A stretch of 22,500 nucleotides of DNA, from positions 4,744 to 27,243 of the forward strand of contig BDIP01000146.1 of the NCBI GenBank assembly GCA_003568945.1, given 5' to 3'. Within the stretch, counting starts at the first letter, position 1, and each line of letters begins with the position of its first letter. This document shows, piece by piece, positions 8,066-20,400 of the stretch. Source of the stretch: Kipferlia bialata. Taxonomy: Eukaryota > Fornicata. The notes under the pieces were generated by a model that worked only from the letters and a program-made list of their open reading frames with translations, searched no databases and was not told the origin of the DNA. The translations under genes and the position numbers were made by a program.

Positions 8066-8402
8066 GTTGTAGAGGTCTGTGACGGACACCGCCTCCCCCG
8101 CCCCCAGGGTTCTGAGGGAGGCCTCCTCGATCAGGGCATGGAGGAAGGAGGTCGAGATGTCAAGGGTCTGGCGTGAGGGTGGGGGGGGGGATAGGGAGAG
8201 AGAATACTGCAGCGAATGAGTTAACAATACCTCAACGGCGTCCTTGGTCTTCTTGGACTTCTTGGACTTCTTACTCTTCTTGGCCTAGGGGTCAGTGACA
8301 CATAGGTGTGCGTATGGGTGTATTCATATCTGTACGTGTATCTACACACCTTCTTAGCCTTCTGCTGACTGGGCATGGGGGACACCAGGAACCCTAGGGA
8401 GC
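8066..8402 (-). other. Lys-rich linker leading into the LRR part
   Basis: Exons 8350-8402 (SLGFLVSPMPSQQKAKK), 8231-8284 (AKKSKKSKKSKKTKDAVE) and 8066-8167 (TLDISTSFLHALIEEASLRT and onward to SVTDLYN). The KSK triplet repeat suggests slippage growth of a basic linker. The Met in SPMPSQQ (in 8350-8402) is the best in-frame candidate for a separate downstream start if two genes exist, but nothing in the sequence marks it as one. Confidence 0.65.
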
Positions 8403-11400
8403 CTGGGGGTCAGAGGAAGAGGAGTAGAAGAATAGTATGATACCTGGACAAGCGAAACAATATAGAGGAAACCCGACCTGATATGTTGTGCACTCTCTGG
8501 GAGACACTCTCTATCCGCTCACTAAGAACCATGGAGTCTCTATCCTCCCTGGGGGATGAGAAGGTAATCATATATATAGGTTCTACCAACACAAGTAAAT
8601 AGAGACATATCCAACAATATCCACCTTGTGACACTGAGCAGAGGCCCGATGATGCCACGCCAGAAGGGGAACGGAGACTCACTGAAGGTTAGAATTAGAG
8701 GAACCTGTATATACAATACTCTATTATGCACATGCCCTGACACCCCATGTATCTGCTATCCCCACCTTGGCATGCTCTCCAGCTCCACCCTGGTAGATGC
8801 AGGGGATGCCCTCCCCCCTGGCAGCATGGCCCCTGCCTTGGCCTTGTGTCTGAGCTTGACCAGGTCACGCATGTCGCAGTTGACGAGGGAGCAGGCAACG
8901 TCTGGGGGTCAGGGACATAGAGTATATACACTGTGCTTGATATATATATACACATATACTCACGGTAGAAGGGGTCTGAGGGTGTGGCGATGGAGGGCCA
9001 TCCCTGGTGCTCAAGGCAGGCTATGATGGTCTTCCTCAGGAAGGGCTCCAGGATCTGAGGGTGAAGGGAGGGATACTATATTGGGATCGAATGCACAATA
9101 ACAGTCTACATTGATAACACATACCTCGCATGCCACCCTGAGCACAGAGGACGACAGGGAGCGCTGGGTCTGGCTGCCCTGGTGTGTCAGTGGGGAGTGG
9201 AGTATATATACATGTGTGTGACACTGACCATCATGACAGTAGACGCAAGTACCTTGTCGGCGTCCCTCTCTGTCTGGTGCACCCTAGCAGCTAGGCCCAC
9301 ACACGCATCGGTGGTGTCCCTGCACAGTCAGAATCATCAATGTCCACAACCATACATAGATGTATAGGAACCCAGCACATAACCCCCTCGGCCTGCACCC
9401 ACCTGTGCAGCATTCCGGCCATGGATGCCTCTGAGACAGCTCTCTGCCACACAGCGTGTCTGGGGGTAAGATGGACCAGATACCAGAGAGCATGTAGTCA
9501 AAGTGCTTGGTGGATGGTATCAAGGGTGTGGATACACGCTATACTCGGGCGTACCTCAGCTCTGGTCTGTCCACGAATGTTGTCAGGATGGTCCTGTACA
9601 TGTCATCCTGTACCACACTCTTGGCACCTGGGGGTGGGGGATGAACGAGGGTGTATATAGAGTGTCTACAATATACTAGCAGTGTATATGACACGATACA
9701 TACATCAACGTGAACAACCCTACCCACCTGATGACGAAAGGGCACTGATGAGCACACTCCTGACAGGGGGGGGCATCTCACTGTCTGCGTCCCACATGCA
9801 CTGTACACCATCACTCTCGGCCTCGCCCTCTACATGGTCCCTGCCTGATGGGTCAGGTGGGGGGATATACAGAGAAACATGGAGGGGGAGGAAGGTAGGG
9901 TAGGGTACCTGGAACCAACTCGTGCAGCCTCTCGGGCACATTGTCGTGCATGAGGGCCTAGAGGGTGAGTCAGTGAGAGGAGAGGCATAATCTCATATAC
10001 ATTCCCATGTCCGGGTGGTGCCGTCTCCGTGAGATATACATATACACCATGCCGTACCTCTCCGAGGAACTGGAACGGCTCGTCTGTCAGGGAGTCTGAG
10101 TACATGACCTGGATGGGGAGGTCGACAGGGGGCACGGCCAGGTGGAACTGCCTGAAGGTAAGGAGGGTGAGGGGGTCATTGTGTGTGTAGAGTAGGTGAA
10201 TGAACCCTGTGTGTACCTGGTTGACCCGAGTCTGTCCTCCCTGCCTGCCCTGGGTGCCTGGATAGCAAGAACGGCATTGCCCCTCCTGGCCAGGAGCACC
10301 ATGGCATGCCTAGAGAGTGAGTATAGTGATGGGTATAGGTGGAGAGAGAGTACATTAGAGTGTACCTGATACGGGCAGAGGACACAGCTGCGGGCTCTGC
10401 ATACACCACAATGGGCACAGAGGGCTCCTCCAGCAATGACAGAGAGGCATGGACGTGGGTGAGGTCCACCACCCTTGTGCCCTGGGTGGAGGGGTGCTTG
10501 GCCAGCTCCCTCCTAAGTGCCACCTGGTTGAAGGCATCGCCTGTAAGGAGTACAGTCAGGCAGGGGTCGGTAGGGGCGCCGGTCCTGGGGGTTGGAAGAC
10601 TGAGGGGATATACATAAAGATGGGCTGTCCGTTGATAGCATGACAGTATGTATGGCCCCACCTCTCCCTGAGGACTGACACAGCACTCCTGTGTCTGGTG
10701 ACCCTACGCACCACTCTGTCTCTCTCCTCCTTAGATAGATTAGACAGGGTCTGAGGTAAGGGGGGGGGGGTGATGGATGGACTCGACTTGAGGTATAGTA
10801 GCTGGGTATATGCACACTTCACCCATACCTTGCTGCTGTCTGTCAGCATCTTGAGGGCCAGGGAAGGGGGCAGCAGGTCCACGGGCTCAATGCCTGGGGT
10901 GAGCATAAGTAGTATGGTAGGAGAAGCCTGAGACAGATGGTGAGATCATACCTATAGCGCCCAGGGATGCCGGTGTGACATTGGGGTGGTAGAAGGGGAT
11001 GAGGTGGCCGTATGTCTCCCAGTCCCTAGAGTGGGAGCTGGACAGACACGAGGGGTCGGCACGGTACTTCTCAAACCTGAGGGGTGAGACAGTGTATGAT
11101 ATAGATACAGTGCATGATGTCTAGGCATAGACTACCCCTACATACCTGGATATGACAGGTGCCATGACGACGTCCTCGGTGGAAGACACTGCAATCACCC
11201 TAAACTGCTTGTGGACAGGGGTGTCTCTGGACTGGGCACCAAAGGCAAGGCGGGCAGACTGCTGGCCATTCGCATCCTGGGGTGAGGGGGGGGACCATAT
11301 ACACACACCTGAGTAGAACCATATTCCATATTCATATACTGAGAGAGTTACATACCGTGTAGAAACGCCTGTTCAGCACATCGAGTAGGGACTCGTGGAG

Positions 11401-14400
11401 GTGGTCGGCACCACAGAGAACTGCAATACGGCCACTCTTCATAGCAGACCTGGGGGTTGGTATCAATGAGAAGAATAGAGAGAGGGGGAATATAGAGAGG
11501 GATGGCTGTTAGTCCCCAGTCACACTCCTACCTGAGTCTGATGAGCTCCTGGATGGAGGCACCTGTGGCCTGGTCACCCTGGGGTCAGATAGGTAGACAG
11601 AGGGTATGAGACATGGAGAAATGATACAAAGTAATGATGACAGCACTATACGAACATTGAGGTCTGAGTACACGAAGTACTCGACCTTGGCCCTCTCCTG
11701 GGGGGACAGGGCCTCTCTCAGCAGGGGCTGCCACATGCCCTCCACACTCTCTCTGATGAGGACGTTCCTAGGGGGTGAGGGGTGACTCAACATGCTGAAT
11801 AGGTTGCCATGAGTAGGATGCCCCACCTTGACTCGTAGTCCACCACTGCATCATGCACCAGGTGGGACAGGGGCCTGGGGGCAGGGATGCGACCAGCGGC
11901 AGGGCCTAATGGTCAGAGAGGGAGGATAGGGTATATCAGTATCAGTAGGACAGACTATGCTGGTACACCCTTCCCCACCTATTGTGTGGAATGCGTGCTG
12001 GATGAGTGCCTCACACACCAGTCTGTCCGCCTTGTCCTTCTTGCCAGAGAAGTTACGGCGGAAGGCACTGACAATGACATCTGGCGTTGGAGAGTGAAGT
12101 GGAATAGGACAGGAATATAGAGAGACATGTCATCTACGCACCTGTGACCACGTCAAGGGGGAAGTCCTTCCCGTGTGTGACGCCTCTCTCCTCACCCACT
12201 CTCTTGAGCTCCTTCCTGCACAGGTCGGGGGGGGGGGGGGGGGGATATTCGTCGGTATATAGTATTAAGAATGGTGGAGTGGGTACCTGATGTAGAGACA
12301 CACTGCGTAGAAGTCCCTGAGTCCGAAGAACCCGTGGGCGTCCTCCCTGAGGCGTGTCTTTCTCTCTCTCCTCTCCTTGTGTCTCTGGGAGGCACCCCCG
12401 TCCATCTCAATGTCCTGCCGTCAGACACTGTCCCGCATAGACATTGCCACACTTTCATACTGATACATACACTGATTCACATACCTGGGACATAGTCTGG
12501 GACAGGGCTCCGTCTCCGTCTCCGTCAGCCTCGTTCTTGTACCCGGAATGGGCCACGTTGTATGCGTTGAACGCAATGGAGTTCAGCCTGAAGATGAGTA
12601 GCCTACTACTACATTTCCACACATAGTCACTTAATGTTCGATACTATTGACACGATGCCCACCTGAGGTCTGAGCCTGGGAGTGTGACGCCCATGGCCAG
12701 CTCTCCCAAGAGGACAGCGGCAGTCCGACGGTAGTCGTCCTCAGAGGGGTTGTGCCTAGGGTGAGGGGGGTGGGGGGGGGGAGGCAGAAGGGTATATACA
12801 ATGATGCCAACCCACCTTGTGAGCAGGAGTGTCCTGTTGAGCTTGGCATAGTCCAGACTCCAGTTGGAGAAGGCCACAAAGGCCATCTGGGGGTTCTCGA
12901 GTCTGTCGTGCAGGACCTGGGTGTCAATGGGACAAGTCATTAGTGATCAACACAATACCACACTATATATACAGCCCCACCTTGAGGGGTCTGTGGACAG
13001 ATAGGTCTGCCACTCCAATCTCATCCAGCACCACAATGGGGATGGTGCCGGCCTTAGAGGCTGACTCAACCTGGCTGTGAGGGGGGATGGACATATATAT
13101 ACAGTAGAGAGTGGATGGAGCACGAGAGTATGTGACTGATACCTGGTCCCCTGCTCTCTTGAAGATGTGGGCAATGGCATCGGGGGTGGTGAACTTGGAG
13201 CACTGGAACCTGGGGTGAGACAGGCAGAGAAAGAGAGAGACTGCCAGGCAGTGTGTATACACACCATACCTGAAAGGCACTAGCTTCAAGACTCTGCTCT
13301 CCTCAATGAGAGACAGGGCAAGGTTCTTGGAACAGCCTTGGGGTGAGTGGAGGGGGGTGGGGAGCTGTATATACACATATATATATATGTATACACCCTC
13401 ACTGTACCTGGTGGTCCCACAATGACAATGGGGATCTTGAGTGTGGCGCATGTGCATATCGCAAAGATGTTCTCGGCCAGGGCCTGGTTGGCACAAATGT
13501 CCACTGGAACCTGATGGTGAGTGTACATATGTATATATACACTGATAGAGAGAGTGCCCCACCTTGATCTGGTCGACCCAGTAGTCTGTGGCCATCTCAA
13601 TGGCAGATATGTAGTCCTGCCTGGCCACATTCAGACCCTTGGTCCCTATCAGGGCATCCAGGAAGCTGGACCTGGGGTAAGTGCATGGTATATACATTAT
13701 ACTACACAATGACAGCCCTGACTGTACCTCATGCCGAAGTGCAGACCGTGTGACACATGGATGGCCAGAGCGGCAATGAGGGGGAGGGGGAGGGGGTTGG
13801 ACTGGAGGTGAGACAATTGTCAAGAGAGGTGGCATCATACATATGTCCTTGTTCTCTCCCAATACTACCTTGCACTGCCCCCCGTCCTCCACCCTGCGGT
13901 GGTGCAGGTTATAGAAGTGGCGGAACAGGACGGCATTGCGCTGGATATCTCTGGGGGTGAGAGTGTATCGGACAGGTGTAGTGTGAGACGGTGATGCTGG
14001 CACTGTATCTCATACCCTACCTTAGAGATGCAGCGCCCTCATTCATGAGGCTCTCCCTCACAGTGTTCTGGATGTCGCAGAGAGACTTCACGTATCTGGA
14101 CCTGACGTTAGGGGGGCTCCCATACATGGAGTATATATTATGTCTACATCAGTATATGAGCCTTGCCTGATCTCCTTGTATCCTGGGTATGGCTCCTCAG
14201 CATCCTCAGGGGACTGGGGGGGGAGGCCAAGGTTCTTGTCTGGGGTCAGAGAAGGCGTAGACAGAAAATGTGATTGTATTGTTCTCAACACCACCCGAAG
14301 TCTGAAGAGGATATACCTAGAATGGCTGTGATGTAAGTGTTCTCAGCCCTCTTGCGTCTGTTCCTGTGAGAGTTCTTTCTCTTGCGGAACTGCTCGGGAG

Positions 14401-17400
14401 TCTCGTCTGGTATCAGATGGCTCTAGTAGCAATGCGACAGATGTGAGTGTATATATAGCTAATGAATGACAGACACAGCTGTCCTACCCTCGTTCTGTGT
14501 GAGCTGGGTGGATAGGTCCCACACATAGCCCTCTAGGGACTGGGGCAGCTTGAACACCCTGTAAACAAGGTCGGAGTCACCGTCAAGGGACACACCTGTG
14601 GGTGAGGGTAGGGATCCGATATAAATCAGGATGATGCATATAGACAGTGGCTATATGAGGGGGGTGGCTGATAGTATGCGAGGGACACCCACCTCCTGGG
14701 GGTGCTAGTCCCACCAGCTTGAGCCTGTCCATCTCCTCCTTGGTCTTCCTCTTGTACGGGTTGGTGGCAGCCACAATACGCACCTGGGGTGAGGGGTGGG
14801 ACAAATGCTAAGCGTATTGTAATAGGAGACATACAAAGATAGGCCCACCCACCTGGTCTGGGAGCTTGTGGCCACAGAACACCCTGTCGGTGATGAGGCC
14901 CTGGGGGTGAGGCAAGGTTGGAAATAGAGACAATAATGATGAATACAATAAGAGAGTCTTTCAATATCAATCTACCGCACCTTGAGGGCGTAGAGGTGGG
15001 GAGACACGTTAGCCTCGTCCAGGAACAGAATGACGGGAATGTTGGACAGGGCTAGCCTGGGGGTGAGGGGGGTGGGGAGCAAGGCAGGAATGAGACCTAT
15101 ATATACCACTCACTTTCCGGCGCTGTTGGGCTTCTCGAATATCTCCTCCACCAGCTTCTCCTTGGTGAACCCGGCATGCAGGGTCAGGGTGGCCAACTGC
15201 CACCCAGAGAGGTGGGCCAACATGCGCATGTTGAGGGTCTTGCCAATGCCTGGGGTCAGAACAGGTATATATATATATGGACGGAATGGAGAGAGAGGTG
15301 GATGAGATGGTGGGTACCTGTGTCGCCTCTGAATATGACAGGCACCCCAGCTGCCAGCCTACAGTATGTGGCCACAAGGAGGAAGAAGTTGTCGTCAGTC
15401 CAGGCAAACCTGGGGTGGGGGGATTGGTGAGGTTATACAGACACTTTGGGGGGATTTGATATATGGGATACAGTACGAGATGGTGGTACCTGCTGAGAAG
15501 CTGGTCTGAGGGAGAGAGGAGCTCTGTGTAGAACTCCTCTGCGAGCTGTCTCAGGGCCTGTACTCTACGGCCCTGGTGGGAGGCATGCTTCTCCCACACA
15601 GCCTTGGCCCTGCCCACAAAGGGATCGCCTAAGATAAGAAACAGGTGGTACTAGTAAGGGGAGAGGGGGGTATAGCATGCCACTGACCTGGTGCGAGAGA
15701 GGCCTCGATGTCCTCGAGGGTGAAGGAGGATATGTCAGCCCCCTCCTCCTTGAGTCTCTCAAACACAGCCTCCCTCCTGAGGCCACAGGCCCTGAGGAGC
15801 TGTCTGATGCAGTCCTGGGGTGAGGGGGGAGGTGTGCATTGATATATATGGGTCATCTGCAGAGTCTCACATACATACCTTGAACACAGGGTTCTTGCCC
15901 CACAGGCCGGTGTATCCATTGATGTTGAGGTTGTACTGCACCTCGGGTCTCATGTACTTCCACTTCCTGGAGTGAGGGTCGCCACACGAGACGGAAACAA
16001 TTACTTCAACGGCTAATGCCCCTCACCTGTCGAGCATGTTGACAAAGTGCTCCACCTCTGCCCCTCTGTTCTTGCCAGGGATCACAATGCGGGTGACACC
16101 TGAGGGGTTAGACAATCTGTAAGCATATTGATCCTGATAACAGACCAACGGATTGTCGGCATATAGGTCTGACCTGCAGGAGGCTGGCTGGCCCTCCCGT
16201 TGCTCTGGGTAGTCACCCCGAGCACTCTGGGGAACACAACGAGGGGGAACCCTCTGGTGGCAATGAGACTCTTCCTGAGGTCGTCCTGGGGTGAGAAGGT
16301 ATAAAGGAATCCCACAGCGTATATATATATATATATATATATATACCTGCTTGACGAGGCTGTACACCATGTTGAACATGGCCAGGAGGTGGATGTAGGC
16401 AAAGGGCACGTTGTAGCGCTCAAGGCCCTTGTCGAGGTACTTGCAGATGTTCTCCCAGGATGCCTAGCGGTTAGATGGAGGAACATGTCTATATATACTG
16501 TGACTGACAATCAAACCCAACACTCATTATAGGTTATACCCCGTGCCTGTGTGAGTGCTCTGATCTTGCACTGGTCGGGTGTCTTGTCCATGTCGGGTCT
16601 GAAGGGGAGGAGGGGGGTGATGAACCTGCGGTGGGAGGGAGGGGTTGCAGGGAAAGAGACATCTATATATATACTGCCTGGCACCTGATGAACATGGCTG
16701 TCTCGGCCAGGGTCAGGGGCTCGAAGTTGAGAATACCGCAGTGGTTATCGAGGAAGAGGTTCAGCTGGCCTGTGATGTCCATGGAGTTCTGGACCTTCCT
16801 AGGGGGTGAGGGAATGGTAAAGGGGATAGATATACTGAGGAATACGCGGCCATACCTGTCGTAGACACCTAGCTGGCTCGCTCCTCTGTACATGCTAGCA
16901 CGTGCAATGGGGTCAGCGGCAGCCTGGGGTGAGGGGGAGGTGGGGAGAGACAGTGTGTGTGTGTGTGTGTGCATAGGTACACCCACCTGGGACATGCACT
17001 CCACATAGGACATCAGGGACCTGGCCATGTCGGTCATGGGAAGTCTGGGGGTGAGGGAGAGGGGAGAGAGAGGAATGGAGAGGGGGGGAGACACTAAGTG
17101 GCCTTACCTGTCTGGGAGTGGGATGACCCTCAGCTCCTCGGTGTTGCCAGGCAGCATGATGCCGCAGGGCTCAATGTTGACAGCATACTCAACCAGGAAG
17201 CGGGCACCTCTGGGGGGTGAGAAGGTGAGTAGTGGAGATCGGGAGGTAATGCTACAGAGTCTGTCCCACCTGCTCTCGAACACATCGTCGCTGGTGTTGG
17301 CAACCATGCCACACACACACAGCTGGAGCACAACGGAGGAGAAGAGGACACTGGCCTGGGGGTGAGAGAGAAGTGCACGTCTGTATAAATGAGAGGAGTG

Positions 17401-20400
17401 TTGGAGAATACTTGCACTCACCCCCTGACTGGCGATGTTGATTCTGAACACCCTTGTCGAGTCCATCCTCACATGGCCCCGCATGGCAGCCACGCCTGGG
17501 GTGAGGCATGGGGTGGTAATAGTGGAAGAGAGGTGATCTATGTTGTTATTATATCCACCATGCACCCACCCTGTGCCAGGATGTGGACCAGCTCTGAGTA
17601 TGATGTGGTGGCATCCACCATGATGTCCTCCAGGATGTCGCCTGGGGGAAGAGGATTGGGGTAGGAAGGAGTTATATAGGAGTACAAATAATGAGATGAC
17701 AGTGAACTCCACAGTGCACAGACCCCCGTACCGTCCTCCCTGGTGTCTGTGTACAGCTTGTTGATGGCCAGGGTCTTGCCCGAGGCGGCGTGGGGGCTGA
17801 TGCCAATGTCGATACGGGACAGAAGGTCCACGTGTGAGCTGGTGTCATCCACCTCCATGACACCCAGGTCAGAGGTCTCGGGGCTCTCCTCAGCAGCTCC
17901 CTCTACATCGGCCTCTCCACCCTCTGCCTCACCCTCCAAATCCATGGGGGCATCTGCAGGAGGGGCCTCAGCCTCAACAGGAGCGCCGTGGCCCTTGGCC
18001 CGGAACTCCTGGGGGGTGACGGGGAGAGGACTCAAACACACATAAACAGAGTGGGATATTTATATGACTATGCCCACCTTGTTGAGGAACGAGTCCATCT
18101 CACTCGTGTCTGCCCTCCTGGGTGCTAGGAGGATGAAGGGGGCGTCGTAGGGCTTGACAAGACCATTGGCAAGCACATCAACCAGAACCTGACGGTCAAA
18201 GGGGGCAAGGGAGGGGGGAGTGGGGGTTAATAGACATACTGCCACCCGACGTACCTTCCTGACTCCCTCCTGCAGCAGTTCAGGCTGGACCAGTACAAAG
18301 GCTGTGTTGATGAGAGCGGCACTGCGCTTCCACCTAGGGGGTGAGAGGGGAGACTGAACTAGGTTATAGTGTATATAAGACATATACACTGCTGTACCTT
18401 CCCACAAACTCGAGGACGTCTGCCTCTGTTACAGACTCTGAGCACACGAGGATGCAGGCAGGGGGCATGGCATAGGCAGACACAATGTCAGATAGGGTGC
18501 TCCTGATGCTGGGGTGAGGCGCTACATAAAGGCAGAACTCACAGGCTCTCAACACACAAGGACTAATAATAGTATTATCATAATACCCACCTCTCCTCGT
18601 CCACCTTGATGCATGCGAGGTTCAGCTTGTTGACCTCCAGGGGCTGGATGTAGTCTGGGCATGAGAGGGGGGCGTGGATACTACACTCGTGTCTATATGG
18701 AAGGGAGTTATACCTGTCCTGAGGGCTGTGACCCTCTCCCTCACCCTCTCCAGGGGCACGGCAGAAGTGGCAGCGTCAGTGCTGGGGTTAGCATGTACAG
18801 AATAGTGGTGTATTATATATCAACAGTATTACCACCTGTTGAGAACGGCCGAGTCGATTCCTGCGAACATGAGGCGTGTTCTGACCCTCTCGAGAGGCAC
18901 CTCGGCAATCATGCTGGGGGTGAGAGATTGGGAGGATATGCATGGGATTAATGAAGTGCAAGACTGCTGTGGTGTGCACGTACTTGGTGGACACGTCTCT
19001 GAGCAGGGATGCCAGCATGTGGGGGGGCATCAGAGACAGGGCAGGGCATATGTCAAACAGCTCATCCTGGACCCTTCTGTGCTGGGGTCAGAAGGGGGAG
19101 GTATACATACCTAAACACATAGCTGGAATATGGATAATGAATTCTGAACCCACCTTAGCCATGAAGTCCTCGACCTCTTCCAGATTGGCACTGAGGTCAC
19201 CCTCGTTGCCAACTCTAACCTCCACGTCAGACCTGGGGATGAGAGGGTAGACAGAGGGACACCATTGACAGGAAGCATTGGGGAGTATTTAGGAGATGAC
19301 ATCAACATGATAACAGTTGTCTTAGAGGTACACATGCGCTGTACCTGTATGGCTCCATGGTTCTGTCGCAGAAGGCAGCGGTGTCCCTGGGGTGAGAGGA
19401 GGAGATGCAAACAACACTCAGAGTAGTGAGACACTGTAAGACCCACCTGATGGCCAGCAGCCTAGGCACCAGTCTCTCAACCCTGCCTCTGAAGTCTGCG
19501 AACTTCTGCACAATCTTGTAGGCCTGGCATCAAGAGAATACGATACTACTATCCAATCTAGATACACAGGAAACTTCTGTGTGAAGAGTACGTACCTCAT
19601 CTCCTGCGACGAGGGATGCCTTGGCACACAGGTCCTCCAGCTCTAGAGGAGTGATGTTGTTGATGGAGATACCGTCCAGGGTCACCTGGGGTGGGAGAGG
19701 GAGAGAAGAAGAAGGCATGAGATGACTGTCACAGTTACATAAACAGACCGAGATGGATATATATAGTGTCCCGAACCTTGATGGGAGCCCCTGAGTTGAA
19801 GAAGTGAGTGATCTGCAGGATGGCGTCCTGGGACTCATCAGAGCCCTGAGGGTGAGACGGGGGGCGATATGACAACGTCGTGAAATAGTGCAAACACACA
19901 GTATGTACGTACCGTGGACAGCTGGTAGTGCATGAGGTCGAAGGAGGTGGCCGTGGTGAGTAGGGCCTGGGTCACCTTGACACGGGTGTCGCTGTTGCGC
20001 CCACTGGCATCAGGGAGTGAGGGGGAAAGCACAAATAACAACTCAAATCATTGGCAAACAGCATGCGTGTGTATGTGTGTATACGCACCTGATGCTGTCG
20101 AGGAAGTGCTCCATGGTAGGGGGAGTGCTCCCAAGCTCCTCAGCAAGGCCTGCATTGTCAGAGTATGTACAGGAGGGAGAGGTGCAGAGAGTGCAGAGAG
20201 AGAAGGAAGAGCGTTATGGCACCTGAGTAGAGGGGCTCGTTGGATCTGAAGTGATCGTACACCTCCTTGAGAGACTCGTTGTCAGAGGCCAATCTGTTCA
20301 GCTGGAGTCAGAGAGGGGGTAGATTAGAGGTAAATGACTATGTGAATCAGACTACGTGCCTTCTCGTCTGCGTCCTCTCCTCCGTACAGGTCTGTGAAGA

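Noticed and set aside
15009-15617. Long minus-strand open frame across two introns
   Set aside because: Only parts of it are real exons; the rest is intron read-through containing donor and acceptor motifs.
16319-16346. TA-repeat as a possible promoter or origin
   Set aside because: It lies inside an intron next to the donor GTATAT; similar TA runs follow many donors here and are ordinary intron sequence.
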